A program made the position numbers and the translations under genes. This document shows positions 1-9,951 of a stretch of 64,000 nt of DNA, one piece after another. The notes under the pieces were generated by a model. The model ran no database searches and had not been told where the DNA came from. It saw only the letters and a program-made list of their open reading frames with translations. Each line of letters begins with the position of its first letter. Positions within the stretch are counted from its first letter, which is position 1. Source of the stretch: Ceratothoa steindachneri (Eukaryota; Arthropoda; Malacostraca; Isopoda; Cymothoidae); assembly GCA_963969495.1 (NCBI GenBank), contig OZ018321.1, positions 187,641,485 to 187,705,484 of the forward strand. Reading direction: 5' to 3'.

Positions 1-322
1 TGTCAAGAATTACATCTCCAGATTCATTCATCAAGTCCGAAGTGATGATATTGTCCTGACCTGGGGCTTTCTTGCCTCTTCATTTGATTGAGTGCAATTT
101 CAATTTCGGATTTGAAAACGACTGGGACATTATTAAGTTGTGTTGGTTGGTTGTAGTTCTGGACGGTGCAGTTGCTTGAATACAACTTTTCATATTGCAC
201 CTTAATTTTTTTAACTATTCTTTCTCTATCCCGGATGATTGCACCATCTTCCTTTTATAGCTACTATGTGAGATTTTCCTTTTTTAAGCCTCTTTTTTTC
301 AATTTTATACCACTTTCCTTTC
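1..322 (-). pseudogene. RTE-like reverse transcriptase fragment
   Basis: Read on the minus strand, about 310 down to 1 gives a recognisable start of a non-LTR reverse transcriptase. A basic stretch containing KGKSHIVAIKG is followed, after a frame change, by DGAIIRDRERIVKKIKVQYE, then FKSEIEIALNQMKR and, after another one-base shift, KAPGQDNIITSDLM. This order (DG..I.D...I......Y, S-EI--AL--MK, KAPG-D-I-) is typical of RTE/BovB-type endonuclease-reverse transcriptases in animals. The endonuclease and the catalytic palm are absent; the fragment leaves the window at base 1. The frame changes show it is dead. The clade assignment rests on motif memory; a related non-LTR clade is possible. Confidence 0.6.
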
Positions 323-354
323 TTTCATGGCGTCTTCAAAAATATGCTGATAAC

Positions 355-541
355 TTTTATTATTAAGGTAGGGATCAATTTTGTGGCTCTAGTCTGTACC
401 CTTTCTAGCCGTTCAATATCCTTCCTCAGGGTTGGGGACCAGAATTGTACTGTGTATTCAAGGTGTGGCCGGACTAGAGAGTTGTACAAGGCGAGAACAA
501 TCTGCTTATGTCGGAAGCGAAAATGCTTTGTTTATTTTTAA
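355..541 (-). pseudogene. CR1/L2-like reverse transcriptase C-terminal fragment
   Basis: The minus strand encodes, without a stop, LYNSLVRPHLEYTVQFWSP followed by LRKDIERLERV and TRATKLIPTL. This is the conserved thumb-side segment of CR1/L2-type reverse transcriptases. It closely resembles the corresponding segment of the long element at 13.9-16.4 kb (LYNSLVRPHLEYAVQFWSP), so it is probably the same or a sister family. It ends near 355, where the RTE-like fragment begins on the same strand, so one insertion has interrupted or truncated the other. Only about 60 codons survive. Confidence 0.75.
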
Positions 542-1067
<526 letters not shown>

Positions 1068-1106
1068 GAGGAATAGGTCGAGGGGTGGTTGGAGTTTTCC
1101 CCGACT

Positions 1107-1108
<2 letters not shown>

Positions 1109-1161
<53 letters not shown>
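1109..1161. repeat. (TA)n microsatellite
   Basis: A pure TA tract, the second half of a compound CT/TA microsatellite block. Confidence 0.97.
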
Positions 1162-1163
<2 letters not shown>

Positions 1164-2140
1164 CCTATTATCCCAGATGCGAAGGAGTCGTCGTACTACT
1201 CCTTATACTTCGTTCACAAAAAATATGCCTTGAGAGATAAATTAATAAGTGGATCTCAGATATCTCACTTGGCTTGAAAATTACTATTCACCATACAAAT
1301 CCCTATACACTTTTAATGCTGGTAAGCTTCGCGATGAAGTCGGGGAATGTGAAAGGGAAGGGTACCTTGGAACCTGATGTTCGGGTGGCGCTGTTGAGTG
1401 AAGGTAGTGAGATAAGGGGTGGAGATGATGAGGTAGGTTCTCCAGGGACCGACCAGATCCCACAATTCCGTCACGATTCTGCTGAAAGAAGGCGGTGACG
1501 GGAGCTTCTTGTTACAGAGGGCCCCACGCTCGTGAAATCCGAGGAATCTTGGGTGACTCTGTGAGGGGGAAGGCGAAGTGACCTATCGACGTGTAGGGTC
1601 ACGGAGAAAAGTCGAGATTTAGTTTTCTCGCTTAGAGAACCAGAGTGAGGCTGTTTGTAGCTTCGGCTCTTACACGTGAGTATGAGCTTGGGTCTGCACT
1701 GACTTGCAGACCAACGGAGTAAGGAGCCTCCCTAACTGAGACCGATCTCCTCTCTGAAGACTTGATGCTTCGACGAATTACCACTACACCGATACAAGGC
1801 AATTTCTGCCCCGCCAGACGCTGTGCAAGCTCTACTACTGAGGGTTATAAGAATTCGTCTTTTATACTCGAAACTCGGGAGAGGTTCTCAGGGCACCGGA
1901 AGTAGATTAGATGTCAAGCTACTCCATTTCGTCCTTTATAAACTTCCGGAAACTATCGAAAACGAAGATGGGCTCCCATTTATCGATAAACAGTCCGGGA
2001 AGGAACTCGGTGGTTTGCTGAAATTGCCGGTGGTTTCTTCCGGCTGAAGACTACCAGATATTGGGCCGGAAGGGGATGGGTTGATAAGCGGCCCGCCGGG
2101 AAGGGAGGTGGGTAAAACTTGAGATTATTGTTATTCTCCT

Positions 2141-2143
<3 letters not shown>
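1162..2143. other. Unassigned spacer
   Basis: About 1 kb of more balanced base composition than its flanks. Two small plus-strand open frames (1274-1498 and 1823-2047) have no recognisable motif. A 7-bp hairpin (GGTCTGC/GCAGACC) lies near 1693-1715. I cannot assign a function; decayed transposon sequence is the likeliest explanation. Confidence 0.35.

Positions 2144-2223
<80 letters not shown>
2144..2223. repeat. (TA)n microsatellite beside a Penelope 3' end
   Basis: An 80-bp TA tract. The base after it is the 3' terminus of a minus-strand Penelope-like fragment, the same junction as at 26,995/26,996. Confidence 0.97.
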
Positions 2224-2225
<2 letters not shown>

Positions 2226-2585
2226 AACTAGGCCGTGAAGCCTGCATTTAATATTGAGGATAAATCCCAGAGCCTCCAGAAAGAGATGCAACATCTTTTA
2301 ATTTCTCACTACGTTTCGAAAACTACAAGTTTTCATCTTCAGCCTAGAATAAGTTTACTAAAGTTAGACATTTGAAGAAAACATGAAAAGGCCAACAAGA
2401 CATTGAATTATTTTAAAAGGTGACCAATCATAAAATATCAATAAAATCAACTATAAGTTAAAATTTTAAGTATGACTTGGCAATAGTTAAATTTCCTTTA
2501 AAACTGACTCAAGAAATTAGTTAATAAATTTAAAGTTTATTTCATAAATTAATTAAAAACTATAAGGGGTGTTTAAATAAATTAT
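2224..2585 (-). mobile_element. Penelope-like element 3' end fragment
   Basis: This stretch is a close relative of 27,000-27,350: both begin GGA(A/G)CT.GGCCGTGAAGCC next to a (TA)n tract. Both contain the same hairpin block (here 2313-2343) and then the same AT-rich tail with AAATTAGTTAATA and AATTAATTAAAAACTATAA. At 27 kb this block is the 3' untranslated end of a minus-strand Penelope-like element carrying a GIY-YIG domain. Here only the 3' end is present, so the copy is strongly 5'-truncated, as expected for target-primed insertion. No coding sequence remains. Confidence 0.65.
2313..2343 (-). other. Hammerhead-like CTGAAGA...GAAAC hairpin of Penelope element
   Basis: On the minus strand CTGAAGAT is followed by a perfect 6-bp stem GAAAAC/GTTTTC with a 5-nt loop and then GAAACG. 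CUGANGA, stem II and GAAA is the core order of a type I hammerhead ribozyme, which Penelope-like elements are known to carry. One extra base sits before stem II, and stems I and III are not evident, so this copy may be a remnant. Confidence 0.4.
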
Positions 2586-2852
2586 TAAAACCGTCATGAA
2601 AGGGGTTGAAAAAAGTGATTTGAAATGCCAATAATTTACATCAGTTCCATGTGATCGGAAGCTTTTTCAGAAAGAACAAGACAGTGACGCAGAACTGAGT
2701 TCTCACATTAATGACCCGTCTCAGCATTCCCTTGCCCTCAAACTAGTGACTTATCGGGAATTCAGTGATTCCCTGTGGTGTGGTGTTTCAACCGACAGTG
2801 TTCAAATTTATGTGCCTCTCTCTCTCCGTTGGAATTTTTTTGTTAATTATTA

Positions 2853-3055
2853 AGGCCTCTCCAATCCAGGCATACGTTCGACTCTCCGAATGGTCTTTCG
2901 GTCTTACATTTGGCTGTCGATGAACAAGACCATTCGTCAGAGGATTTGTTGCTGTCCTCAGTGTCAAAGGTGCAAGGTTTTGCGACACGTCCATTTTCCA
3001 GCTGCAAACTTTTGGCCCTTGATGCTCGATTTGACGATGTCCACTATGCGCAGAA
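2853..3055 (+). pseudogene. Gypsy integrase zinc-binding fragment
   Basis: The plus strand encodes LSNPGIRSTLRMVF, SYIWLSMNKTIRQRI and CCPQCQRCKVLRHVHF, then after a frame change LDARFDDVH. This is the HHCC zinc-binding region of a Gypsy integrase leading into the catalytic core. The usual order is L-HPG---T---V---F-WPGM-KDI, then C--CQR-K, then PD-RFDHVH-D. The HPG histidine is Asn here, a stop lies just upstream and a frameshift follows, so it is non-functional. No reverse transcriptase is seen upstream and the catalytic aspartates of integrase are not recovered. Confidence 0.65.
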
Positions 3056-3752
3056 TAAAAATGAATATAAGCGTTTAAATTAGTAGATATGCGATAGATG
3101 AAGTATTTATAACCAGTATGTGTTCTATGAGTTTTTACTCTGTGCAGAGTCCCAAAGTTAAACGCTCTGTTTTGTCCTTTATGTTTCAACGGGCTTTACG
3201 AGTTGTGAGCCCCTGAATGTATGGATTTGGAATTCTCTAATATCTTTAAAATGGGCCACAAATTGTGTTACCCTTATCTCTTTCTTTTAAATTGTCTTTC
3301 CTTTGCAAAGAAGACGTTATATAATACAGTTCGTACTATCCCTTTCAATGCTAAAAACATTCTGGTTTTACCCTTCTGTTATAAGTTATTAAGTTATCAT
3401 TAATTAAGTTCATAACTAACCTGTGTTTCTTTAGGTTTGAATATTAAATAAAAGTATAATAGATAATGTACGATAATATATGAAGGTAAAGATCTTGCAG
3501 TTCCTTTAGTAACTGATCTCCTAGGTGTGTGAAGCCAACATTATGCCACTTATACATATATTAATTCTTTGTTTGTGAACCGTACATGTGCCTATATTTG
3601 TGTGTAATTATGTAAGAGTATGTTCATTATCCTCGTATGTATTGTTTTCTTTGTATACTTATATTCTGTAATTGTTTATTTCAGTGAAATCAAAACAAAG
3701 TTTAGAATCTTCTCTCACCTTTGGGCTACATCAATTTATTCCACTAAGAAGA
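3056..3752. other. Unassigned interval between integrase and gag remnants
   Basis: AT-rich sequence with no coding motif. Because integrase precedes gag on the same strand, this interval would be the place for an LTR between two head-to-tail Gypsy copies, but I see no second copy of it in the window to prove that. Confidence 0.3.
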
Positions 3753-4174
3753 ATGAAACGTAGTCTTCGTCTCGATCGTTTGGATGTTCTTCTAACTACC
3801 CTAGAAGCTGCACGCGTGTTTAAACACTGCTTGTTTGACTTCTCGAGGTACAAAGCGTCAATTGAAGGTACAAGCGATTCGTATTTAGGGATCCTAGCCA
3901 ATTTAGTTTCTCCTGGAAATTTCGAGATAATTTCCGAATGTACTACTTTACAGATGTTCTTGCTGCTCTCCAAAGCGCCTTCATTCAACCTACGAATGAG
4001 GTCATGGCGTGACACAAGCTCGCGATTCGTAAACAATCAGATGGTGAAACGATTCATGAATATGTACGTGCTCTTCAGACTCTCAGTTTGGATTGCAATT
4101 TCAAGGCTGTGAATGCCGAAACGTATAGAAACGAGTATATTCGAGCTGCATTTATTACTGGGCTTTCATCATAA
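3753..4174 (+). pseudogene. Gypsy gag (capsid) fragment
   Basis: From the ATG at 3753 the frame reads MKRSLRLDRLDVL, then FKHCLFDFSRY, then ILANLVSPGNFEIISECTT. After a frameshift near 3940 it continues ALQSAFIQPTNEVMA, a TGA at 4010-4012, HKLAIRKQSDGETIHEYVRA and ETYRNEYIRAAFITGLSS, ending at a TAA. This reproduces the capsid of a common animal Gypsy gag (MKR-LRP-RFD, NF-SP--FE-ISDCT, KP-NEV-ARH-LATR-Q--GE-L-EYL, YR-E-IRDAFI-GL). The zinc knuckle and all of pol are missing. One frameshift and one nonsense codon show it is dead. It lies 0.47 kb upstream of the LTR-like repeat at 4642 and probably belonged to the same element. Confidence 0.75.
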
Positions 4175-4641
4175 AAAAATCTGAACGAGACTTCTAGGGG
4201 GGGGGGAAGTAGTTGTTTGATTGTTAATGGTGCGTTAAAAGAGAAAGGGGGCTGTCGGTGGTCTTTTGGATTTACGGTAACGGCATTTAAAAACTTTGAA
4301 GGCTTGGTCAGATTTCGGGTGGCGTGAGGGGTGACTATATTTTGATTCCCCCGTCGAGTTTGCTCTGACTCCAAAAGCTTACGTAGATTCTGTTTCTAGG
4401 ATGTGTTCCAGAAGGTGCCTTGGTTACCTCGTGGTTAAACGAGAAGACTTAAAGGGAAAACGACGATAAACAGGCTTTTATTCTTGAATAGCGTCTACCT
4501 TATTTGGCGTAGCGAAATTAATCGAATTCTGTGCAGCGGTAGGTAAGTTTTACTAATGTTGGGGTAGCTGAGGCAAGGTGACAGGACTTAGCAGCGAGGG
4601 ACGGACCCGTGATGCCAGTAATACTAAACGGACGAGGCAGG

Positions 4642-5127
4642 TGCCTTTACTTGAGTCTAAACGGCTGAATGATTTAATTCATCTCCCTTTTGACTGCCAA
4701 TGATGTCCTCATTCGTTTATTTATAACCCCCCTGCTTAAGGGGGCGTGACCTCTTTTCTCTTCTGAAAGCGGGAGGGGGAAATGACGATAGGAAACTCGC
4801 TTGTTAGCTTCACCGCCAACCGTCAGGCTGGCATATTCTATCAAGAGACAACTGTTTATTTTCCCTTTGATACCTTCAAGAAAACTTGACGGCCAAAGCA
4901 TATCTAACTCTGTATTTGCTCGGCTACCTTAATTATCAAACATCGGTATCTTTCCGTCTCGCAGCCGCTCCTTTGTGTATGTATGTATGTGTGTGTGGTG
5001 TAGCCACGTGGGAAACAATTATTTGCTCGCCTTTCTTATGCATTTCTAATAAATATACAGTTATGATATAGGTATTTCTATATTTTTACAATGGTTTATT
5101 ACTTACTACATGCCCCATTACCTAATT
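4642..5127 (+). repeat. LTR-like interspersed repeat, copy A
   Basis: This segment matches 9479-9951 along its whole length with modest divergence and small indels. Shared words include GCCAAAGCATAT, CTCTGTATTTGCTCGGC and TCGCCTTTCTTATGCATTTC. Both copies have a CCCCCT/AGGGGG-type hairpin near their start (perfect here, at about 4726-4742) and an AATAAA near the end (about 5048). The size, poly(A) signal and position downstream of a Gypsy gag fragment suggest an LTR or the 3' end of a retroelement. I could not define TG...CA ends or a target duplication. Confidence 0.55.
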
Positions 5128-5382
5128 TGTTAATGTGTCTGTTCCATCTTAGGATTTCATAGATCCATTAAGCAACCATTTGTGGGGGTTCCTCATTGGA
5201 CCTACTTATCCTGGAATGTGGGTGCTACATGCCTACTTTTCTTGCACTTTGGGCACCACAGAAGACTCCTCTCCGAGTTATGGAGTAAGTTAGGTAAATA
5301 CTTAATAAGTAATGACCAGGGGTAGACATTCTGTCGTATTAACAATACTACTTCCTTACCAGACTTGGAAATTAATTAATTA

Positions 5383-5386
<4 letters not shown>
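5128..5386. other. Unassigned spacer
   Basis: No coding motif or repeat recognised. It ends in (TTAA)n leading into the TA tract. Confidence 0.35.

Positions 5387-5468
<82 letters not shown>
5387..5468. repeat. (TA)n microsatellite
   Basis: A pure TA tract of about 80 bp, preceded by four TTAA units. Confidence 0.97.
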
Positions 5469-5472
<4 letters not shown>

Positions 5473-5906
5473 GTGGTCCAAAAATATATGCACAAAATTG
5501 AAATTAGTTGGAAATGTTCTCCACATGGCTAAAATTATGCTATAAGATGTTAAAAGAGGTGATGCAAAATATTGACTAAATTGGTGAATATTTAGAGGTC
5601 GCTATGTGTCTCCATATTTTTAAATTTCAGTCAAAATATTGGAACTTTTTAAGAGTAGGCATTTATTGGTTGTTACTTATATACTATCATATATTTGTCA
5701 TTGAAAACTCATTCCTTATGAATTACAATAATTCGCAATAAAAATCAAGATAGTGCATTATCTGAAAAGTGGAATGACATTCACATACTCGGCGTATGAT
5801 GCAATAATAATTGTTGTTTCAGCTTGTTGATTTCTGAGCACATTTGTAAAGTGATGACGCAATAACGTCCCCTCGTTTCAAATGGTATTGCAATCGCACC
5901 ATTTCC

Positions 5907-5942
5907 TATATAAGTCAGCGAGGATTGATTAATTGTTCATTT
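5907..5942 (+). promoter_or_regulatory. TATA box plus Inr core promoter
   Basis: TATATAAG at 5907-5914 is followed, with the predicted +1 A at 5939, by TCATTT (5937-5942). That fits the arthropod Inr consensus TCAKTY. The 32-bp distance from the start of TATA to +1 is the canonical spacing. It lies upstream of the decayed gene at 6415-8034 on the same strand. The elements are visible in the sequence; promoter activity is inferred. Confidence 0.5.
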
Positions 5943-5997
5943 GTAGTTTGAAGTTTAACAGTTGACGTAATACAAGTGAATACAAGTGCTGGTTTAT

Positions 5998-6118
5998 GTA
6001 AGTATATATATAATTATTTAGGCAAGTAATATACTTTGTTTATTCAGTGCATAGATAATTTGCAGTTTTTTATCAATATCAGACTTACTTAAAGAATATT
6101 AGAGTTATATGTTAACAC

Positions 6119-6216
<98 letters not shown>

Positions 6217-6411
6217 AATTAAGCATGACTGCCGTAATTTTTTTACAAACACAGGAGCCTATTTATTTTTGTCAAATGAAAGCTTATTCTTTCATGAATA
6301 TTGAATATTTAGATATTTTAGAGTATAAAAAAATATCTTCTAAGTATAACTAAATGAAAGGGAACCGTGAGCTTACTCAGTTACAATAAATTTTTATTTC
6401 TGTTGTTTCAG
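5998..6411 (+). other. Probable 5' UTR intron
   Basis: A consensus donor GTAAGT begins at 5998 and a pyrimidine-rich acceptor (TTTTTATTTCTGTTGTTTCAG) ends at 6411, three bases before the ATG at 6415. The promoter lies 60 bp upstream of the donor. The intron would be 414 bp and contains a (TA)n tract at 6123-6213. It was not checked against RNA. Confidence 0.5.
6123..6213. repeat. (TA)n microsatellite in intron
   Basis: About 90 bp of pure TA within the probable intron. Confidence 0.97.
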
Positions 6412-6414
6412 ATT

Positions 6415-8034
6415 ATGGCTGGAAGTACTCGTTCATCTACGGCAGTCTCCCTTTTAGGACATCCTACTAGGGAGCTTTCATATGCAAGACTACCAGTATG
6501 TGGTGATGTGCTTCGTGTTGTTCAGTACCACCATTAAGTGGAGTTAATGACTTTGACACAAAGTTACAACCTCGCTTGCAAAAAGTCATAAAAGTATGGG
6601 AAAGAGCCCGAATTCCCACACAGCGAATAGACTCTTGCGGTAGGGAAACTCTCAAGGTTGTATGAAGAATACCTTTCTTTTAAGAAGAACCGCAAAACCA
6701 AACTGCACTCATGTAGAATGAATAAGCGTAGTGTCGAATCTACTCTTTAAAACTTTTTGACATAGCCTCAAAAAATGCTTTAAATGTGGTAAAAAATGAA
6801 GAAGACCGCCAATTTCTGTTGATGCAGAGAGAGAACATTTTCTCCTGCAGTATGTTGTGCCGTGATAAGATTACTTCAGCCAAGGAATCCCGCAAAAGAT
6901 ATTGACATGAGAAGGCTTTACAATACAAAGAAAAAGTACATACTTCTAAAAATATAGCAGAGGCTGCTGCTCATTCAGATTTCGAGTCATCATCATCTAA
7001 AGGAGAAAGTTTAATTGCGGCAGACAAAGAGTTTTGTCCACCTTCTTCAACTAAAAAAAAAAGAATGCACAATGTAATCCTTCAAATTCAAAAATATCTT
7101 TACAACTTCAGGTGTGGCTGCTGTTCTTGATCGTGCAAATATTACGGATAGAAAATTAGCAATGGTTGCTGGATCCATAGCACAAGCCTTGGGTCAAGAT
7201 ATTGCAGTTATAACAGTTTCCAGGAGTTCTATACGACGTTCCAGAAAGCAAGTAAGAGAGGAAACATACAATGAAGACAAAGCTTCGTTGTCTGTTGAAG
7301 GACCGATCCTTCTTCAGTGGGATGGAAAAATACTACCTGCTATTGATGGGGCAAAGGGAACAGTAGAACGAATTGCAATAATAGTTTCTGTAAATGAAAT
7401 GGAAAAACTTCTTGATGTGCCAAAAATAACACGAGCAACAGGAGAAGAACAGGCTATGGCATGCATTTCATCAATTAATGACTGGAATCTTCGTGACGAA
7501 GTTCAAGGCCTTGTATTTGACACAACTGCATCAAATACAGGCCTACAAAAAGGAGCCTGTACCATAATTGAGAAAGTATTAGGAAGGGAGCTTGTTTGGA
7601 TTGCGTGCCGTCATCATATTTTCGAAATTATGTTGTCATGTGCTTGCGATATTTTACTTGGGCCTACAAGTGGTCCAAAGAGGAGTCTCTTTGAACGTTT
7701 TAAAGAACAATGGTCGTCACTTAAAAAGGATTCTTTTTTAGAGGCGGATAGCAGTTTATTCGTCAATCTAGTAATGCATAATCTTCGTGGAGAAATGGTC
7801 CCATATTTTCAGGAAGCTTTGAAATCTCGTCAGTTGCGTGACGATTATGAAGAATTGCTGCGACTCAGTCTCATCTTTCTTGGGGGCATTGATAAGACAT
7901 AAGTTACATTAAGAGCCCCAGGAGCGACTCATCATGCACGTCGGATGACTAAGGCTAGATATGTCCTAAAAATATACTTGTTTAAGCATCAAGTGAAACT
8001 AATGGAACGTGAAAAGGCCAATATTACAGAGTGA
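6415..8034 (+). pseudogene. Decayed member of an uncharacterised WDGK/DTTASNTG gene family
   Basis: From ATG 6415 the coding sequence can be followed through several frames. Segments seen are MAGSTRSSTAVSLLGHPTRE, FDTKLQPRLQKVIKVWERA, RLYEEYLSFKKNRKTK, KLFDIASKNALNVVKNEEDR and FLLMQRE. The longest intact piece, 7114-7902 (262 codons), has LLQWDGKILP at residues 67-76, FDTTASNTGLQKGAC at about 134-148 and WIACRHHIFEIML at about 162-174. After a TAA at 7900 the same frame stays open to 8034 with RAPGATHHARRMTKARY. I recognise these motifs from a multicopy family found in hydra, aphids and other invertebrates. WDGK and DTTAS-TG look like two acidic positions of an RNase-H-fold transposase, followed by a C-HH motif; that function is inference. 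At least four frame changes or stops make this copy non-functional. It keeps a TATA/Inr promoter and a 5' intron. No terminal inverted repeats were found. Confidence 0.6.
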
Positions 8035-8148
8035 TCTGTAATATTCTTTGAATCCCAATTAATTTTCTATTTCTTTCATAGTCTCCGTTCGAGCTTGCGA
8101 AAGTGTTCCTTAAAAGCTATTCTATTCAGAGAATTTTTGTTCTCTGCG

Positions 8149-8246
8149 TAGCGTAGTGTACTAACGGCATACTTTTAACTGTGATCAAAGCGGTGCTCGC
8201 GGCCTCAGTGTGCCTGGTTCGAATCGCTTTCCTGCACGGATTTTTT
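8149..8246 (+). other. tRNA-like Pol III promoter remnant (possible SINE head)
   Basis: TAGCGTAGTGT (8149-8159) fits the A-box consensus TRGYNNARNGG at all but the last base. GGTTCGAATC (8216-8225) is a perfect B box and a T6 run follows at 8241-8246. The A-to-B distance of 67 bp suits a tRNA with a long variable arm. The arms flanking the B box do not pair into a T stem, so this is not a working tRNA; a tRNA-derived SINE head or pseudo-tRNA is more likely. Confidence 0.4.
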
Positions 8247-9432
8247 CGAAAAAGTTAATCACCAGTTGCAATTATGATACATGAAATATATACACTTTAG
8301 TAAGCAGGAAAGTTACAAAATATAGAAGCGTACGGACATTTTGCCTCTTTCTCTTTTATTATAATAAACCGTGGCAATACTTTAACCGAATTCAAAATAG
8401 AGGATTGATTCGTTGCACCACATGAATTTGTTAAAATGGCAGCAATCCTGCGATTCTTTGTTTCAAACCATGTGATCCCAATCAGGTTATCATTTGGGGT
8501 CTGGATGTGGATCTTATACTGCGAACAAAACCTTTTTTTTCTACATATACATTAATTCGTGTACGCACGGAACGGAGATAACCTTTAAATTAATATTTAC
8601 ACTGACCTTCTACATTTGATTTGTTCTACTAAAATAGATATTATTCCTCTTACTACTGGACACTGGATTTCTTTCTATTTACACATTTTTTAAACCTAAG
8701 TAAGCACTGGTTTACGCTTTTTTATCTGGGTACGAACTGAATTCGCACTTTAATCTGATATGCACTGGAATTTTTAAGCTCTATTATTGTCATAATTAAT
8801 ATTTGAAAATTGTGCTCGAACGAATAAAGTGAGTTCGTATGTTGATTCCTCCTAGTTCAGCGTTGGCCTTCCTAAGCTAGGATAGCGGGCTCTGTGTCCG
8901 TATATAGAGACTGGGCAATCTTTTGCCTTGTTTGGTCCCCACCTACGTCCACCTGTCGCAGTAAATCTTAGCTCATCCAGCTGATTGCAGTGGTCCGGTT
9001 AGTAGAAAAGATATGATCTTCTTACCATCCTAATTTGACGATGTCGACGGTGGTAGAATTCGGCAGGCCTACTTCTTCTTGGCCTGAGAGTAGGCTTGGG
9101 GTTGGCGGATCTTTCTTCTCCAAGCGCTCGTTGTACGTTGTGCGAATCAATCGTATTTCTCAAGCCCCCTTCTTGTTTGAGCGAAAAGGGGGTCACCACC
9201 TATGGGGTTCAGGGTAAAGGGGGGGTGACCGGTGATAAGGCGTATTCTTTATTTTGGTGGAGAATTCGCCAAACTTTTTATTCCACTCAATCCTTCGAGG
9301 GGTCACCGATCATGGAGTCTACCTCCTTGGAGAGGAGCACCCCATAACTGGAGACAAGGCCTACCTTTTAAGCCTTACTTAATGTCTAGGCTGGACTTCA
9401 CGGAGGATAGATAAGAGGAAGGAGTGATGCTG
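8247..9432. other. Unassigned spacer
   Basis: No gene recognised. Small overlapping open frames around 9000-9400 on both strands lack family motifs and look like chance frames in a locally GC-richer stretch. Confidence 0.35.

Positions 9433-9466
<34 letters not shown>
9433..9466. repeat. (AAT)n microsatellite
   Basis: About 11 AAT units immediately upstream of the LTR-like repeat copy B. Confidence 0.95.
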
Positions 9467-9468
<2 letters not shown>

Positions 9469-9478
9469 GGACTAATGC

Positions 9479-9951
9479 ATGATGCCTTAATTTGTCGACG
9501 GTTGAGTGATTTACTAAATCTCCTCTTTCACTGCCCATAATGTCCTCCTTCGTTTATTTATAACTCCCCTTCTTAAGAGGGTTTCACACCTCTTTTCTCT
9601 TCTCAAAGCACCGGGCGGAACTAACGATAGGAAACTTGCTTGTTAGCCTCTCCGCCTCCCGTTGGGCGGGCAAATCCTATCAAGAGACGACTGTTTATTT
9701 TTCCTTTGACACTACCAAAATTTGACGGCCAAAGCATATATCACTCTGTATTTGCTCGGCTTCCTTAATTATCAAGCATCGGTATCTTTCCGTTCCAAGC
9801 TGCTCATTTGTGCGTGTGTGTGGTGTAGCTGCGTAGGAACCAGTTCTTTGCTCGCCTTTCTTATGCATTTCTAATAAATATACATTATGATATAAGTATT
9901 TCTCTATTTTTACAATGGTTTATTACTTATTACATGTCCTATTACCTAATT
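9479..9951 (+). repeat. LTR-like interspersed repeat, copy B
   Basis: Second copy of the repeat at 4642-5127, collinear throughout, with the same poly(A) signal context and a degraded version of the same hairpin. The match ends at CCTAATT, exactly where the hAT terminal repeat begins at 9952. Either the hAT element inserted there or the repeat ends there. No gag or pol remnant adjoins it, so it could be a solo LTR. Confidence 0.55.

Noticed and set aside
8216..8225. A functional tRNA gene around the B box
   Set aside because: The bases beside the B box do not form a T stem and no acceptor stem pairs; only the promoter boxes fit.
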